A DNA stretch of 64,000 nucleotides, taken from assembly GCF_900110555.1 (NCBI RefSeq), contig NZ_FOEE01000014.1:1-64000 (forward strand). The letters run 5' to 3'. The position numbers and the translations under genes are program-made. The stretch comes from Trujillonella endophytica (GTDB lineage Bacteria; Actinomycetota; Actinomycetes; Mycobacteriales; Geodermatophilaceae). This document shows, in pieces, positions 8,751 through 16,967 of this stretch (position 1 is its first letter; each line of letters begins with the position of its first letter). A model generated the notes under the pieces. The model saw nothing but the letters and a program-made list of their open reading frames with translations, was not told the DNA's origin and made no database searches.

Positions 8751-8798
8751 GACGGCACTGGCCGGCGACGAGCCGGACGAGAGTTGCCCGGCCGGTCG

Positions 8799-9839
8799 TC
8801 AGGCTCCGGGCACGATGACGGCGCGGCCGCGGACCGTGCCGTCGTGCAGCCGGCGGTAGGCCGCCGGCGTCTCGTCGAGCGTGTACCGCTCGACCTCGAC
8901 GTGGATCGCGCCGCTGCGGGCGAGGTCGAGCACCTCCATCAGCTCAGTCCGCGTACCCCAGTACGGAGCGCGGACCGACGCCCCGAACGGCGTCGAGAAG
9001 AAGCCGGTGGGCAGCACGCCGCCGCCGATCCCGACGATCTGGACGACGCCGTTCACCGCGACCACCTGGCGCGCGAGCTCGAGGGTCGGCGGGGCGCCGA
9101 CGATGTCGAACACCGCCTCCGCGCCCACTCCGCCGGTCAGCGAGCGGATCGCCTCGACGGCGGACGGGTCGGACCGCAGCACGTGGTGCGCCCCGACCTG
9201 CGAGGCCAGCTCCAGCTTCTCGTCGCTGATGTCGAGGGCCACGACCGTCGCCCCGGTGATCGCCCGCAGGATCTGGATCGCGACGTGCCCCAGGCCGCCG
9301 GCGCCGATCACGACGGCGGTGCTCCCCGCGGTCAGCGCGCCCAGGCTGGAGACGATCGCGTGGTACGGCGTCAGCCCGGCATCGGTGAGCGAGACGCTGG
9401 CCACCGGGTCCAGGTCGCCGAGCGGAACCAGGTGCCGGACGTCGTCCACGATCATGTACTCCGCCAGCGCGCCGGGGGCGCCCAGCCCGGGCGGCGCGAT
9501 CCCCAGCCCGGCGGCATGCGGGCAGTAGTTCTCCGCCCCGCGCGCGCAGGCGTGGCACAGCCCGCAGCCCCACGGCCCGTAGACGACGACGGAGTCGCCC
9601 ACCGCCACGCCGGTGACCCCGTCACCCAGGGCATCGACCACGCCGGCGCCCTCGTGCCCGAGCGTCAGCGGCAACCCGTACACGTACTGCTCGGCCGGGA
9701 GCCCCATGATGAACGAGTCGGAGTGGCACAGCCCCGCCGCGGTGACCCGCAGCCGCACCTGCCCCGGTGCGGGTTCCGGCGTCGGGATCTCCACCACCTC
9801 GGGCTCGCCGCCGATGGTCCGGTACTGCACAGCGCGCAT
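8799..9839 (-). CDS. zinc-dependent alcohol dehydrogenase (MDR family)
   Basis: 346 residues, the usual length for medium-chain dehydrogenases; oxidises an alcohol or reduces an aldehyde with NAD(P) in the cytoplasm. Catalytic zinc ligands C38 and GHE at 61-63 are present, and structural zinc ligands C92, C95, C98 and C106. The Rossmann motif GAGGLG lies near residue 180. The substrate cannot be told from sequence; it resembles the NAD-dependent, broad-range enzymes annotated Adh or AdhD in actinomycetes. It stands alone, convergent with the small gene at 8559 and followed upstream by another minus-strand gene after 64 bases. Confidence 0.92.
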   Translation of the reverse strand: MRAVQYRTIGGEPEVVEIPTPEPAPGQVRLRVTAAGLCHSDSFIMGLPAEQYVYGLPLTLGHEGAGVVDALGDGVTGVAVGDSVVVYGPWGCGLCHACARGAENYCPHAAGLGIAPPGLGAPGALAEYMIVDDVRHLVPLGDLDPVASVSLTDAGLTPYHAIVSSLGALTAGSTAVVIGAGGLGHVAIQILRAITGATVVALDISDEKLELASQVGAHHVLRSDPSAVEAIRSLTGGVGAEAVFDIVGAPPTLELARQVVAVNGVVQIVGIGGGVLPTGFFSTPFGASVRAPYWGTRTELMEVLDLARSGAIHVEVERYTLDETPAAYRRLHDGTVRGRAVIVPGA

Positions 9840-9903
9840 GCCGATCCCTCCAGGTGTCGTCCGGTCCAGGCGCCCCAGCCTGCCGGGCGGGGCAAGACCG
9901 GAG

Positions 9904-11301
9904 TCAGTCCCGACGCCCGAGCCGGTGCAGTGCCTCGGTGAAGCTGGCGTTCCACAGGCCCAGGTGCGGCCAGCGTTCGGCGACGTGGGCGGTGGCCTGC
10001 TCGACCGTCATGCCTTCCTCGCGGACGAGGTAGCCGCGCAGCGCGAGCCCGGTGCGGGAGGCGCCGCCGTGGCAGTGCACGAGGAGGCGGTGGCCCTCGT
10101 CGCGCAGGGCCTTCATGTCGTCGAGGACGTCGGCGAGCATGCCGTCGAGGTCGGCGTTGTAGTCGTTGTCGGCGATGTAGGCCATCCGCTGCACGGCGTG
10201 CGGGAAGGGCTCACCCAGCCGGCACAGGGAGATGACGGCGAAATCGGTGTCGCTGTACCGGGCGCCGTCGAGGTTGCCGGCCCAGATGCCGGGCAGGACC
10301 TCGGCGGGGCCGATGCGGGGGATGACGCCGGGGTCGTAGCTCTGCTGGACGCCGGAGTCGAGCGCGGCGGCGAGCTGCTGCAGGTCCGCGAGACGCCACA
10401 CGCGGTCGCCGTGGCCGGGGACGCGGCCGTGCACTGCCGAGGCCCACCGGCTGGGGATGCCGCCCATCCCGTGGACGGCGCCGGCGAGGCCGCCGGCGAC
10501 GCAGGCGACGGTGTCGGTGTCGCCGCCGAGGTCGATCACCAGCCGGAGTACCTCGGCGACGTCGCGGCCGGTGCGCAGGGCCCACACGGCCTGGCCGAGG
10601 GTGGGCCAGACGGCGCCGTTGCGTTCGGTGGCCTGGTCGGGCGTCCAGTTTTCCGCGAGGACGGCGGCCCAGCGGTCGCGGTGCTCGGGCGGCACGAGCT
10701 CCAGGGTGGCGGGGATCGCTGTCAGCGGGTCGCCGCCATCCAGCGCGACGCGGATCAGCTCGGAGAAGATCGCGCAGCCCTCGCCGGCGGAGGGGTCGCC
10801 GTGGGTGAGCGCGGAGATGCGCCGGGCGGCGTCCATGGTGGTCGCGGTGTCGGTCTTCGCGAACCGGATGGCGGCGGGGGTGGCGCGCATCAGGGAGCCG
10901 TTGCCGGCGGCGTGCCCGGAGCGGGTGAAGTGCTCGGCGGCGGCGACGTCCCAGGGCCGGCCGGCGCCGAGGACGGCGCGGGTCTGGTTGCCGATGTCGG
11001 GCGGGTTCGCCTGCGCCCAGGCGCTGAAGCGGTCGAAGACGTCGGCCTCGTCCAGCCCGTCGTGCTCGACGAGGGAGTGCGCGAGCAGCAGGGCCATCTG
11101 GGTGTCGTCGGTGAACTCGCCGGGCGCCCAGCCCAGCGCTCCGCCGCCGCACATCTCGGTCCGCGAGCCGCGGGCCGGGGTGGGGAAGCGGGCGGTGAAC
11201 TGCCCGGGCGGGCCGAACTCGAAGGGCGCCCCGAGGGCGTCGCCGACGGCCGAGCCGACCAGCGCGCCAGCGGCGCGGGACGAGCGGTGGATCGAAGCCA
11301 T
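9904..11301 (-). CDS. ADP-ribosylglycohydrolase fused to dual-specificity-type phosphatase
   Basis: 465 residues from ATG 11301. Residues 5-300 are an ARH/DraG-type ADP-ribosylglycohydrolase: the metal site EFTDDTQ lies at 62-68 and the second site GGDTDT near 260. These enzymes hydrolyse ADP-ribose from proteins or related substrates using Mg. Residues about 320-465 form a cysteine phosphatase with signature HCHGGASRTG near 407 (C-x5-R) and an upstream DNDYNAD segment. The fusion puts removal of ADP-ribose and of a phosphate on one chain, as in turnover of modified nucleotides or proteins. It is divergent from a small antitoxin gene, with only 42 bases between starts, so they may share control. 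Confidence 0.88.
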   Translation of the reverse strand: MASIHRSSRAAGALVGSAVGDALGAPFEFGPPGQFTARFPTPARGSRTEMCGGGALGWAPGEFTDDTQMALLLAHSLVEHDGLDEADVFDRFSAWAQANPPDIGNQTRAVLGAGRPWDVAAAEHFTRSGHAAGNGSLMRATPAAIRFAKTDTATTMDAARRISALTHGDPSAGEGCAIFSELIRVALDGGDPLTAIPATLELVPPEHRDRWAAVLAENWTPDQATERNGAVWPTLGQAVWALRTGRDVAEVLRLVIDLGGDTDTVACVAGGLAGAVHGMGGIPSRWASAVHGRVPGHGDRVWRLADLQQLAAALDSGVQQSYDPGVIPRIGPAEVLPGIWAGNLDGARYSDTDFAVISLCRLGEPFPHAVQRMAYIADNDYNADLDGMLADVLDDMKALRDEGHRLLVHCHGGASRTGLALRGYLVREEGMTVEQATAHVAERWPHLGLWNASFTEALHRLGRRD

Positions 11302-11343
11302 GGGAACCAGCTTCCCCGACGGCCTCGCCGCTACGGTGCCTCC

Positions 11344-11577
11344 ATGCCCGTTCCGCTGACGATCCGCGACCTGCCCGAGGCCACGATGAGCGAGCTGTCG
11401 GCCCGGGCCGCCCGGTCGGGCCGGGCGGTCGAGGAGTACGTGCGGGCGCAGCTGATCGAGCTCGCGGCGCGGTCCGGTGCCACGGAGCTGTGGGACCGGA
11501 TCGAGCAGCGGGTACGGGTCACCGGCGGCAACCTCCCGGCCGACGACATCCTCCGGTTCCGCGACGCCGATCGGTGA
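11344..11577 (+). CDS. FitA/VapB-type ribbon-helix-helix antitoxin
   Basis: 77 residues from ATG 11344. The N-terminal half has the FitA pattern (PLTIRDLPEATMSELSARAARSGRAVEEYVRAQL), a DNA-binding ribbon-helix-helix followed by an Arg-rich toxin-binding tail. Such proteins repress their own operon and neutralise a PIN-domain RNase encoded immediately downstream. Here the stop overlaps a GTG (GTGA) exactly as in vapBC operons, but the downstream frame stops after 11 codons, so the toxin is missing. Confidence 0.8.
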   Translation: MPVPLTIRDLPEATMSELSARAARSGRAVEEYVRAQLIELAARSGATELWDRIEQRVRVTGGNLPADDILRFRDADR

Positions 11578-11609
11578 CCGTCGTCGCGGCCTCGCCAGCC
11601 GGAACCTGA
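11574..11609 (+). pseudogene. remnant of VapC-type PIN toxin start
   Basis: The GTG overlapping the antitoxin stop opens a frame reading VTVVAASPAGT before TGA. Intact VapC proteins begin with VVDAS; here the first catalytic aspartate position is Ala and the frame ends at once. This is the position and style of a toxin start that has been truncated and has drifted. Eleven codons are little to go on, so the identification rests mostly on context. Confidence 0.5.
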
Positions 11610-11696
11610 CACCCACGGTCCGTTCTCGTCAGCCGCTCGGGGGAATCGGTCCGCTGAGCCTCAAGCTCTGCCATCAGTTGCTCGATCCCTCAGGAC

Positions 11697-12194
11697 ATGG
11701 GGCAACGGTTCGCGCTGACGCACGAGGACGAGACTCGCACCGAGATCAGCGACGTTCTGCGGGACGCGTTCGAGGCCCTGATGCGGGCGGCGGACGATCA
11801 CCCGTGGCTCGCAGGAGTGGTCGCGGTGGCCATCGTGTGGCGGCTGTTCCGTGGGATGCGAGCCGCCCTCTACGGGTGCCTGCCCCGAGACCCGCAGCGG
11901 CTCTTCGTCGGAGCCGACCGGTTCGCGATCATGAGCCGCGCCGGTCATCGATGCGAGCACCACTCGTGGCGGACCGGCCGATGCGAGACGACCGGACGTC
12001 TGCAGGCGGACCACGTCCATCCGCACAGCCGCGGAGGAACCACCACCATCGGCAACGGGCAGGCGCTGTGCGGCCCGCACAACGAGCGCAAGGGAAACCG
12101 GATCCCGTGGGCGTGGGAGCTCGACCGGCTGGCCCGCCGGAGGGCCGCCTACTTCCCCAGCGACGCTTCCGTGACGGTCCAGCGGTCGGGCTGA
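11697..12194 (+). CDS. HNH endonuclease-like protein with N-terminal hydrophobic segment
   Basis: 165 residues. Residues 37-52 are hydrophobic (WLAGVVAVAIVWRL), possibly a membrane anchor. Residues 80-135 form an HNH module: C86 and C96 with later C125 as likely zinc ligands, DH at 105-106, H108, H110, N120 and H128-N129. HNH domains cut nucleic acid with a metal ion; a membrane-anchored one is unusual and might act in competence, conjugation or defence. The first hydrophobic part could instead be a buried helix. It stands alone downstream of the antitoxin remnant. Confidence 0.8.
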   Translation: MGQRFALTHEDETRTEISDVLRDAFEALMRAADDHPWLAGVVAVAIVWRLFRGMRAALYGCLPRDPQRLFVGADRFAIMSRAGHRCEHHSWRTGRCETTGRLQADHVHPHSRGGTTTIGNGQALCGPHNERKGNRIPWAWELDRLARRRAAYFPSDASVTVQRSG

Positions 12195-12233
12195 CTCCGC
12201 CGCCGACCGCGCCCGGTGGGCTGACGCCAGGCC

Positions 12234-13139
12234 TCAGGACGGCGGCTGAGCGCCCACCACGCCCGCGACCAGCGCTGCCGCGGCGTGCCCCGCCTCCACC
12301 GCCGTCCGCACCGGCGACCCTGCGCGCCACCCGGCGAGCACCCCGGCCGCGAACGCGTCCCCGCAGCCGGTGGTGTCGCGCACGGCGGCCAGCGGCGCGA
12401 CCGGCACCTCGGCCACCCCGCCCCGCGTCACCATCCGGGTCGGGCGCGGCCCCTCGTGCACGAGCACCAGCTCCGGCGCCCACGCGGGCAACTCCTCCGT
12501 CAGGCCCAGCACCACCGCTTCGCCCGCGTTGCAGAACAGCACGTCCGCCGCGAGCGCGGCCAGCAACTCCACGTACGCCTCGACGCCGTGCTTCGCGATC
12601 CGGGTCGCGGCGGCGACGTCGGCGCTCACCGGCACGCCGGCCTCGTGCGCCAGCGACGCCGCGGCAGCCAGCGCCCGCGGGGAGCGCAGCAGGTCGTAGC
12701 CGTCCAGATGGACGACGGCGGCACCGGCCACCCACTCCGGCTGCACGTCGCCCACCTCGAGCCCACCCTCGCCGCGGTCGGTGAGCATCGTGCGCTCGCC
12801 GTCCGGGTGCACCAGGACCGTCGTCAGGGGTGACCGCCCGCGACGCACCACGGCGAGCTCCACCCCGCGCGACGCCAGCCCGTCGAGCAGCCCGTCCGTG
12901 AGCGGGTCCGCGCCCGCCCAGCCGGCCAGCCGCGCCGGCACCCCCGCCCGCGCCAGCCCGGCGGTCACGTTGGCCGCCGCACCACCCGCGGATGCCGTCC
13001 GCGCCACCCGCTGCTGCCCGCCGACCACCAGCGGCCCGGACAGCTCCAGCACCTGGTCGGCCACCAGCTTGCCGACCACCACGACCGAGCCGGACCTCGC
13101 CGGGCGGGGCCAGTCCGGGAACGCGGTGTCGGCAGGCAC
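12234..13139 (-). CDS. PfkB-family carbohydrate kinase
   Basis: 301 residues. Ribokinase fold that phosphorylates a sugar or nucleoside with ATP in the cytoplasm. The N-terminal signature is ASAGGAAANVTAGLARAG; the C-terminal signature DTTGCGDAFAAG starts at D255, with catalytic D261. Length fits the family. The substrate is not determined by these motifs; ribokinase- or fructokinase-like and nucleoside kinase roles are all possible. The next gene upstream on the same strand (13165-13569) ends 25 bases before its start, so they may be cotranscribed. Confidence 0.9.
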   Translation of the reverse strand: MPADTAFPDWPRPARSGSVVVVGKLVADQVLELSGPLVVGGQQRVARTASAGGAAANVTAGLARAGVPARLAGWAGADPLTDGLLDGLASRGVELAVVRRGRSPLTTVLVHPDGERTMLTDRGEGGLEVGDVQPEWVAGAAVVHLDGYDLLRSPRALAAAASLAHEAGVPVSADVAAATRIAKHGVEAYVELLAALAADVLFCNAGEAVVLGLTEELPAWAPELVLVHEGPRPTRMVTRGGVAEVPVAPLAAVRDTTGCGDAFAAGVLAGWRAGSPVRTAVEAGHAAAALVAGVVGAQPPS

Positions 13140-13164
13140 GGACCCGACCGTAGGACCCGCCCGC

Positions 13165-13569
13165 TCAGCCCTCGCGGGCCACCTCGTCGTACACCCGCAC
13201 GGGCACGGGCACCGTCCAGAAGCGCTGCTCCCGGGCCCGCTCCAGCAGCTCCTGCAGCCGGTCCTCCCCGAGCCGGATCAGCCGGAAGTGCGCCGGGTCG
13301 CCCTGCGCCACGTTCTCCACCAGGTACAGCCAGAAGCCGTCCGGCTCACCTCTGGCGGCCACGTAGTGGCTGGGCTCCAGCCACAGCTCGTGCCCCCGCG
13401 AGGAGGTGCCGCACGCCTTCACCACGATGACCCGGTCGCCGCTCAGCAGGTCGCCGACGCCGGTTCCCCGGGTGTCGCGGGCCGTCCGCCCCTGCTCCCG
13501 CTCGCGCCCGATCACGTACTCGATCGCGGCGTCCTCGATCTGTCTCGGTCCCAGCTCGGTCGTCGTCAT
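13165..13569 (-). CDS. DUF3883-like protein, paralogue 1
   Basis: 134 residues. It has a DUF3883-like pattern: an IEDAAIEYVIGREREQGR helix, a DRVIVVKACG strand in the place of the IEVKG nuclease-like motif, WLEPSHYVAA, then FWLYLVENV. DUF3883 is related to restriction-endonuclease-like folds and occurs in some defence proteins, but the key Glu of IEVKG is Val here, so catalysis is doubtful. It is clearly homologous along its length to the protein at 16149-16607. Together they bracket a TetR/MFS pair. Function unknown. Confidence 0.65.
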   Translation of the reverse strand: MTTTELGPRQIEDAAIEYVIGREREQGRTARDTRGTGVGDLLSGDRVIVVKACGTSSRGHELWLEPSHYVAARGEPDGFWLYLVENVAQGDPAHFRLIRLGEDRLQELLERAREQRFWTVPVPVRVYDEVAREG

Positions 13570-13646
13570 CGGTTCCCCTCCGGTCGACCTCCCCCGGTCC
13601 GACCGGTCTACACCGCCGGGACCGGAACCGGAAGGTAGGACGCAGA

Positions 13647-13682
13647 ACGGCGCCGGTGGTTCCGAGGAACCACCGGCGCCGT
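13647..13682 (-). terminator. hairpin terminator after MFS gene
   Basis: A perfect 17-bp inverted repeat (13647-13663 against 13666-13682) with almost no loop lies 20 bases past the stop of the minus-strand MFS gene. Confidence 0.8.
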
Positions 13683-13702
13683 CCGTGCCGGAGCGGGGAC
13701 CG

Positions 13703-15238
13703 TCAGACGGCGACGGCGCCCTCGGCCGGCAGGTCTTCCTTCTTGGCCTTGATCAGCCAGAACGCGAAGATCAGCGCCAGCACGAACAGCCCGGCGGCGG
13801 AGTAGAAGGCCGCCTCGAAGCCGTTCACCGAGGCCTCGGCCTCGGCCGTTGCTGCGAAGGCCGGGTCGGTGGCGACGCGGGCGCCGTTGTCCTCGAACCA
13901 GCCGGTGACCGTGGACGAGAAGATCGTCGTCAGGATCGCCAGGCCGAGCGACCCGCCCACCTGCTGCGCGGTGTTCAGCACCGCGGAGGCGATGCCGGCG
14001 TCCCGCTCCTCGACCCCGACGAGCGCGGTGCTCGCCGCCGGCACGAAGACCGAGGCCAGGCCGAAGCTCATCAGCAGCATCGCGGGCAGGACCGTGGTGA
14101 CGTAGTCGCTCTCCACCCCGATGCGGGTCAGCGACAGCATCCCGACCGCGGCGAGGACGAGACCGACGATCATGAGCGGCCGCGGTCCGACGCGGGGCAG
14201 GAGCTGCGACACGACGCCGGCACCGACGATGACGCCGCCGCTGAAGGGCAGGAACGCCCAGCCGGCCTCGAGCGGGCTGTAGCCGAGGGTCCGCTGGAAG
14301 TACAGCGTCAGGTAAAGGAACATCGCGAACAGCCCGGCGCCGACCAGCAGGAAGATCAGGTATGACCCACCGCGGGTGCGGTCCAGGATCACGCGCATCG
14401 GCAGCAGCGGGTGCTCGGTGCGGGTCTCGCGGACCACGAACGCCACCAGGAGCACGGCCGCGATGACGAGCAGCGCGATGGTCAGCGGGTCGCCCCAGCC
14501 CACGCCCTCCTCGGCGGCCTTGGTGAAGCCGTAGACGAGGCTGACCAGGCCGAGCGCCGAGAGGAGCACGCCGGGGATGTCGAAGTGGCGGTCGCCCTCG
14601 GCGCGGCTCTCCTTGACCAGCGGGACGGCCAGACCGGCGGCGAGGAGCGCGATCGGCACGTTGACGCCGAGGGTCCAGCGCCACGAGGCGTACTCGGTGA
14701 GGACGCCGCCGAGGATGAGGCCGATCGCGGCGCCACCGCCGGAGATCGCACCGAAGACGCCGAACGCGCGGGCGCGCTCCTTGGTGTCGACGAACGTGAC
14801 CGTCAGCAGCGACAGCGCGGCGGGCGCCATCAGGGCGGCGAAGGCACCCTGCAGGGCGCGGGCGGCGAACAGCAGCTCCGCGTTGGGGGCGATGCCGCCC
14901 AGCCCGGAGGCGAAGGCGAAGCCGATCAGCGCGATGATGAAGGACCGCTTGCGGCCCATGAAGTCGGCGATCCGGCCGCCGAACAGCAGCAGCCCGCCGA
15001 ACGCCAGCGTGTAGGCGGTGATCACCCACTGCAGGTTGGGCTCGGTGATGTTCAGGTCGTCCTGCATCGCGGGCAGGGCGACGTTCACGATCGACGCGTC
15101 CAGGATGATCATCAGCTGCGCGATCGCGATGACCGCCAGCGCCAGCCAGCGCTTGGGGTCGGGCCCATCGGTGGGTCCGGGGGGCCCGGCCTTGGCGAGG
15201 TCGGGACCCGGTGGGGTCATGAGTCCTTCAGCGGACAT
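13703..15238 (-). CDS. MFS drug/solute exporter, DHA2 (EmrB/QacA) type
   Basis: 511 residues with about 14 hydrophobic segments, the DHA2 length. The motif WVITAYTLAFGGLLLFGGRIADFMGRKR in TM2 and loop 2 is the MFS signature. A cytoplasmic N-terminus (about 30 residues) is rich in Pro and Gly. It should export toxic or signalling compounds using the proton gradient from the membrane. It lies 130 bases downstream of a TetR-family gene on the same strand, the classic arrangement of an inducible efflux pump. Substrate unknown. Confidence 0.93.
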   Translation of the reverse strand: MSAEGLMTPPGPDLAKAGPPGPTDGPDPKRWLALAVIAIAQLMIILDASIVNVALPAMQDDLNITEPNLQWVITAYTLAFGGLLLFGGRIADFMGRKRSFIIALIGFAFASGLGGIAPNAELLFAARALQGAFAALMAPAALSLLTVTFVDTKERARAFGVFGAISGGGAAIGLILGGVLTEYASWRWTLGVNVPIALLAAGLAVPLVKESRAEGDRHFDIPGVLLSALGLVSLVYGFTKAAEEGVGWGDPLTIALLVIAAVLLVAFVVRETRTEHPLLPMRVILDRTRGGSYLIFLLVGAGLFAMFLYLTLYFQRTLGYSPLEAGWAFLPFSGGVIVGAGVVSQLLPRVGPRPLMIVGLVLAAVGMLSLTRIGVESDYVTTVLPAMLLMSFGLASVFVPAASTALVGVEERDAGIASAVLNTAQQVGGSLGLAILTTIFSSTVTGWFEDNGARVATDPAFAATAEAEASVNGFEAAFYSAAGLFVLALIFAFWLIKAKKEDLPAEGAVAV

Positions 15239-15368
15239 GGGAAGTGCCGTCCTTCCTGCGCGGGGCGCAGTTCCGTCGTGTGGTGCGGTGCGGGCGCGCG
15301 GACGTGCACGGCCCGTGCAGTGGTGCGCCCGGCGTCGGTGCCGGGCGGGTCTCGGGTGTGGGCTTCGG

Positions 15369-15947
15369 TCAGCTCACGGGGTGGGCGAGTCCTGCGCCGG
15401 CCCAGCGCAGGCAGTCGCTCAGCAGCTCCAGGAGCCGGTCGTAGGGCTGGTGCGGGTCCCACGCGTCGATGGCCGTGGTGACCGCGGCCATCGCGGTGTT
15501 GAGGACCAGGGCGGTCCTCACGTCGTCGCCGTCCGGACAGCGCCGGCCGAGCCACTCGCGCAGCTCGGGCTCGATGCCGTCACAGACACCCCGCGTCGAT
15601 CGGCACAACCCCGGCGACTGCTCGAGCAGCCGCTTCTGCAGGGGCAGCCGCTCGCTCAGGAGCCGCGCCAGGCCGAGCGCGAGATCGGTGAGCGCGTCCC
15701 AGAGTGGCGTGTCGGTACGACAGTTCTCGAGCAGCTCGCGCCACTGGCGTACCTCGTCGGGGTCGAGGTCGAAGACGACGGCTTCCTTGCTCGCGAAGTA
15801 GCTGAAGAACGTCGTCCGGGAGACGCCGGCCTCGGCGGCGATGTCCTCCACGCTCACCGCGTCGAACCCGCGCTCGTCGATGAGGCGCAGTGCGGTCGAG
15901 CGGATGGTGCGCCAGGCCGCGAGCTTCTTGCGCTCCCGCAGGCCCAT
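15369..15947 (-). CDS. TetR-family regulator of the MFS exporter
   Basis: 192 residues from ATG 15947 (MGLRERKK), the usual place for this family to begin. A GTG at 16001 in frame gives 210 residues and sits just where transcription should start (see promoter 16009-16038), so a leaderless longer form is possible. The helix-turn-helix is IAAEAGVSRTTFFSYFASK near residues 38-56; the rest is a ligand-binding helical domain with two Cys. It probably represses itself and the MFS exporter downstream and is released by the exported compound. Confidence 0.9.
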   Translation of the reverse strand: MGLRERKKLAAWRTIRSTALRLIDERGFDAVSVEDIAAEAGVSRTTFFSYFASKEAVVFDLDPDEVRQWRELLENCRTDTPLWDALTDLALGLARLLSERLPLQKRLLEQSPGLCRSTRGVCDGIEPELREWLGRRCPDGDDVRTALVLNTAMAAVTTAIDAWDPHQPYDRLLELLSDCLRWAGAGLAHPVS

Positions 15948-16008
15948 GACCGCGGACACGGGACAGTGCGCCACGGATGCCGCCCTGCCCGTCTTCGCCA
16001 CGTGCGGG

Positions 16009-16038
16009 AAGGTAGACCGAAAAGCGGACTCGGTACAA
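16009..16038 (-). promoter_or_regulatory. putative tetR promoter
   Basis: On the minus strand TTGTAC (16038-16033) and TACCTT (16014-16009) are separated by 18 bases and match the actinomycete -35/-10 pattern. The predicted transcript start falls at the GTG at 16001. Confidence 0.4.
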
Positions 16039-16061
16039 GTTCTTACTGCGTCCGGATTTGT

Positions 16062-16077
16062 GTGTCGTGCGCGACAC
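16062..16077. promoter_or_regulatory. dyad upstream of tetR, candidate operator
   Basis: gtgtcg-tgcg-cgacac has perfect six-base arms. It lies 24 bases upstream of the putative tetR -35 element, a plausible autoregulatory site, though no second copy was found before the MFS gene. Confidence 0.35.
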
Positions 16078-16148
16078 CCGTCCGGGGTGCTCGCGGAGGC
16101 CGGTGCGGTGGGTTCGGATGGCCGTGACTCCGAGGTGGAGCGCAGGGC

Positions 16149-16607
16149 TCAGGAGGCGGCCGCGGCCCCGTCGTCGTCCTCGATCCCGGCCGCGTCCTCG
16201 TCCTCCTGGAAGGTGGCGGGCACGGGGACGGCGTAATAGCGGCGCTTGATCGCCTGCTCGAGCATCCGCTGCAGCGGCTCGCCGCCCAGGCGCAGCAGCC
16301 GGAACCGCGCAACGTCGGAGCCGAGGTCCTCGACGACGTAGAACCAGAAGCGGTCGGGGTGCGCCCGGGCGGTCTCGTACAAGTGCGGTTCCAGCCAGAC
16401 GTCCTGGCCGCGCACCGGCGTGGCGAAGACCCGCACCTCGACGATCCGCTCGCCGCTGACCACGTCCCCGAGGGCGCGGGTGCCGCGGACGTCGCGGGCG
16501 AGCCGGCCCTCGACCGCCTCCTGCTCGAGGACGAACGCGATCGCCGCGTCCTCGACGATCCTGCGGTCGGCGGCGCTGCCGAGCGACGGGGTGTCGGTGA
16601 GGTACAT
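16149..16607 (-). CDS. DUF3883-like protein, paralogue 2
   Basis: 152 residues from ATG 16607, with GGAG nine bases upstream. It is homologous to the protein at 13165-13569: VEDAAIAFVLEQEAVEG, GERIVEVRVFATPVRGQDVWLEP and DRFWFYVVEDLG align in order. Here the central strand reads IVEVR, closer to the nuclease-like IEVK motif than paralogue 1. The C-terminal 20 residues are very acidic then Ala-rich, as in a flexible tail. It lies upstream of the TetR gene on the same strand, separated by 201 bases that contain a promoter and dyad. Function unknown. Confidence 0.65.
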   Translation of the reverse strand: MYLTDTPSLGSAADRRIVEDAAIAFVLEQEAVEGRLARDVRGTRALGDVVSGERIVEVRVFATPVRGQDVWLEPHLYETARAHPDRFWFYVVEDLGSDVARFRLLRLGGEPLQRMLEQAIKRRYYAVPVPATFQEDEDAAGIEDDDGAAAAS

Positions 16608-16967
16608 CGCAGGCTCCGCTCTGCGCCGGGCGTAGCTGAGGGAGCCGGTGTACACCTCTCGCGGGGGCGGGGGAGCGACGCCGGACGCGCCGACCGTGCC
16701 GTCGTGCGGGCGGTGACCGCCGGCTGGCGCACCGTGACGAATCAGTGGCCGATCTCGTCCCGGTTGTCACGTTCTGTGCTCGCGGACTGTGCTGTCTCCC
16801 GCGGTTCCGCCGGGTGGTCGCTCAGCGTCACCCCCGCCCGGCGCCGCCACCCGCGCGACGGAGTGCGGTCACTCGTCGTGGTGGCGCACTCGCCGGTTCC
16901 TGCGTTCCCGTGCCGATGGACGGGCAACGAGCTCGGGACCGAGCCAGGACAACCCGACGGAGGAACC
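16608..16967. other. intergenic region, nothing recognised
   Basis: 360 bases between the divergent DUF3883-like gene and the small gene at 16968. Open frames here look like GC shadows. It presumably holds both promoters; I see no clear -10/-35 pair or dyad worth calling. GGAGG at 16959-16963 belongs to the downstream gene. Confidence 0.3.
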
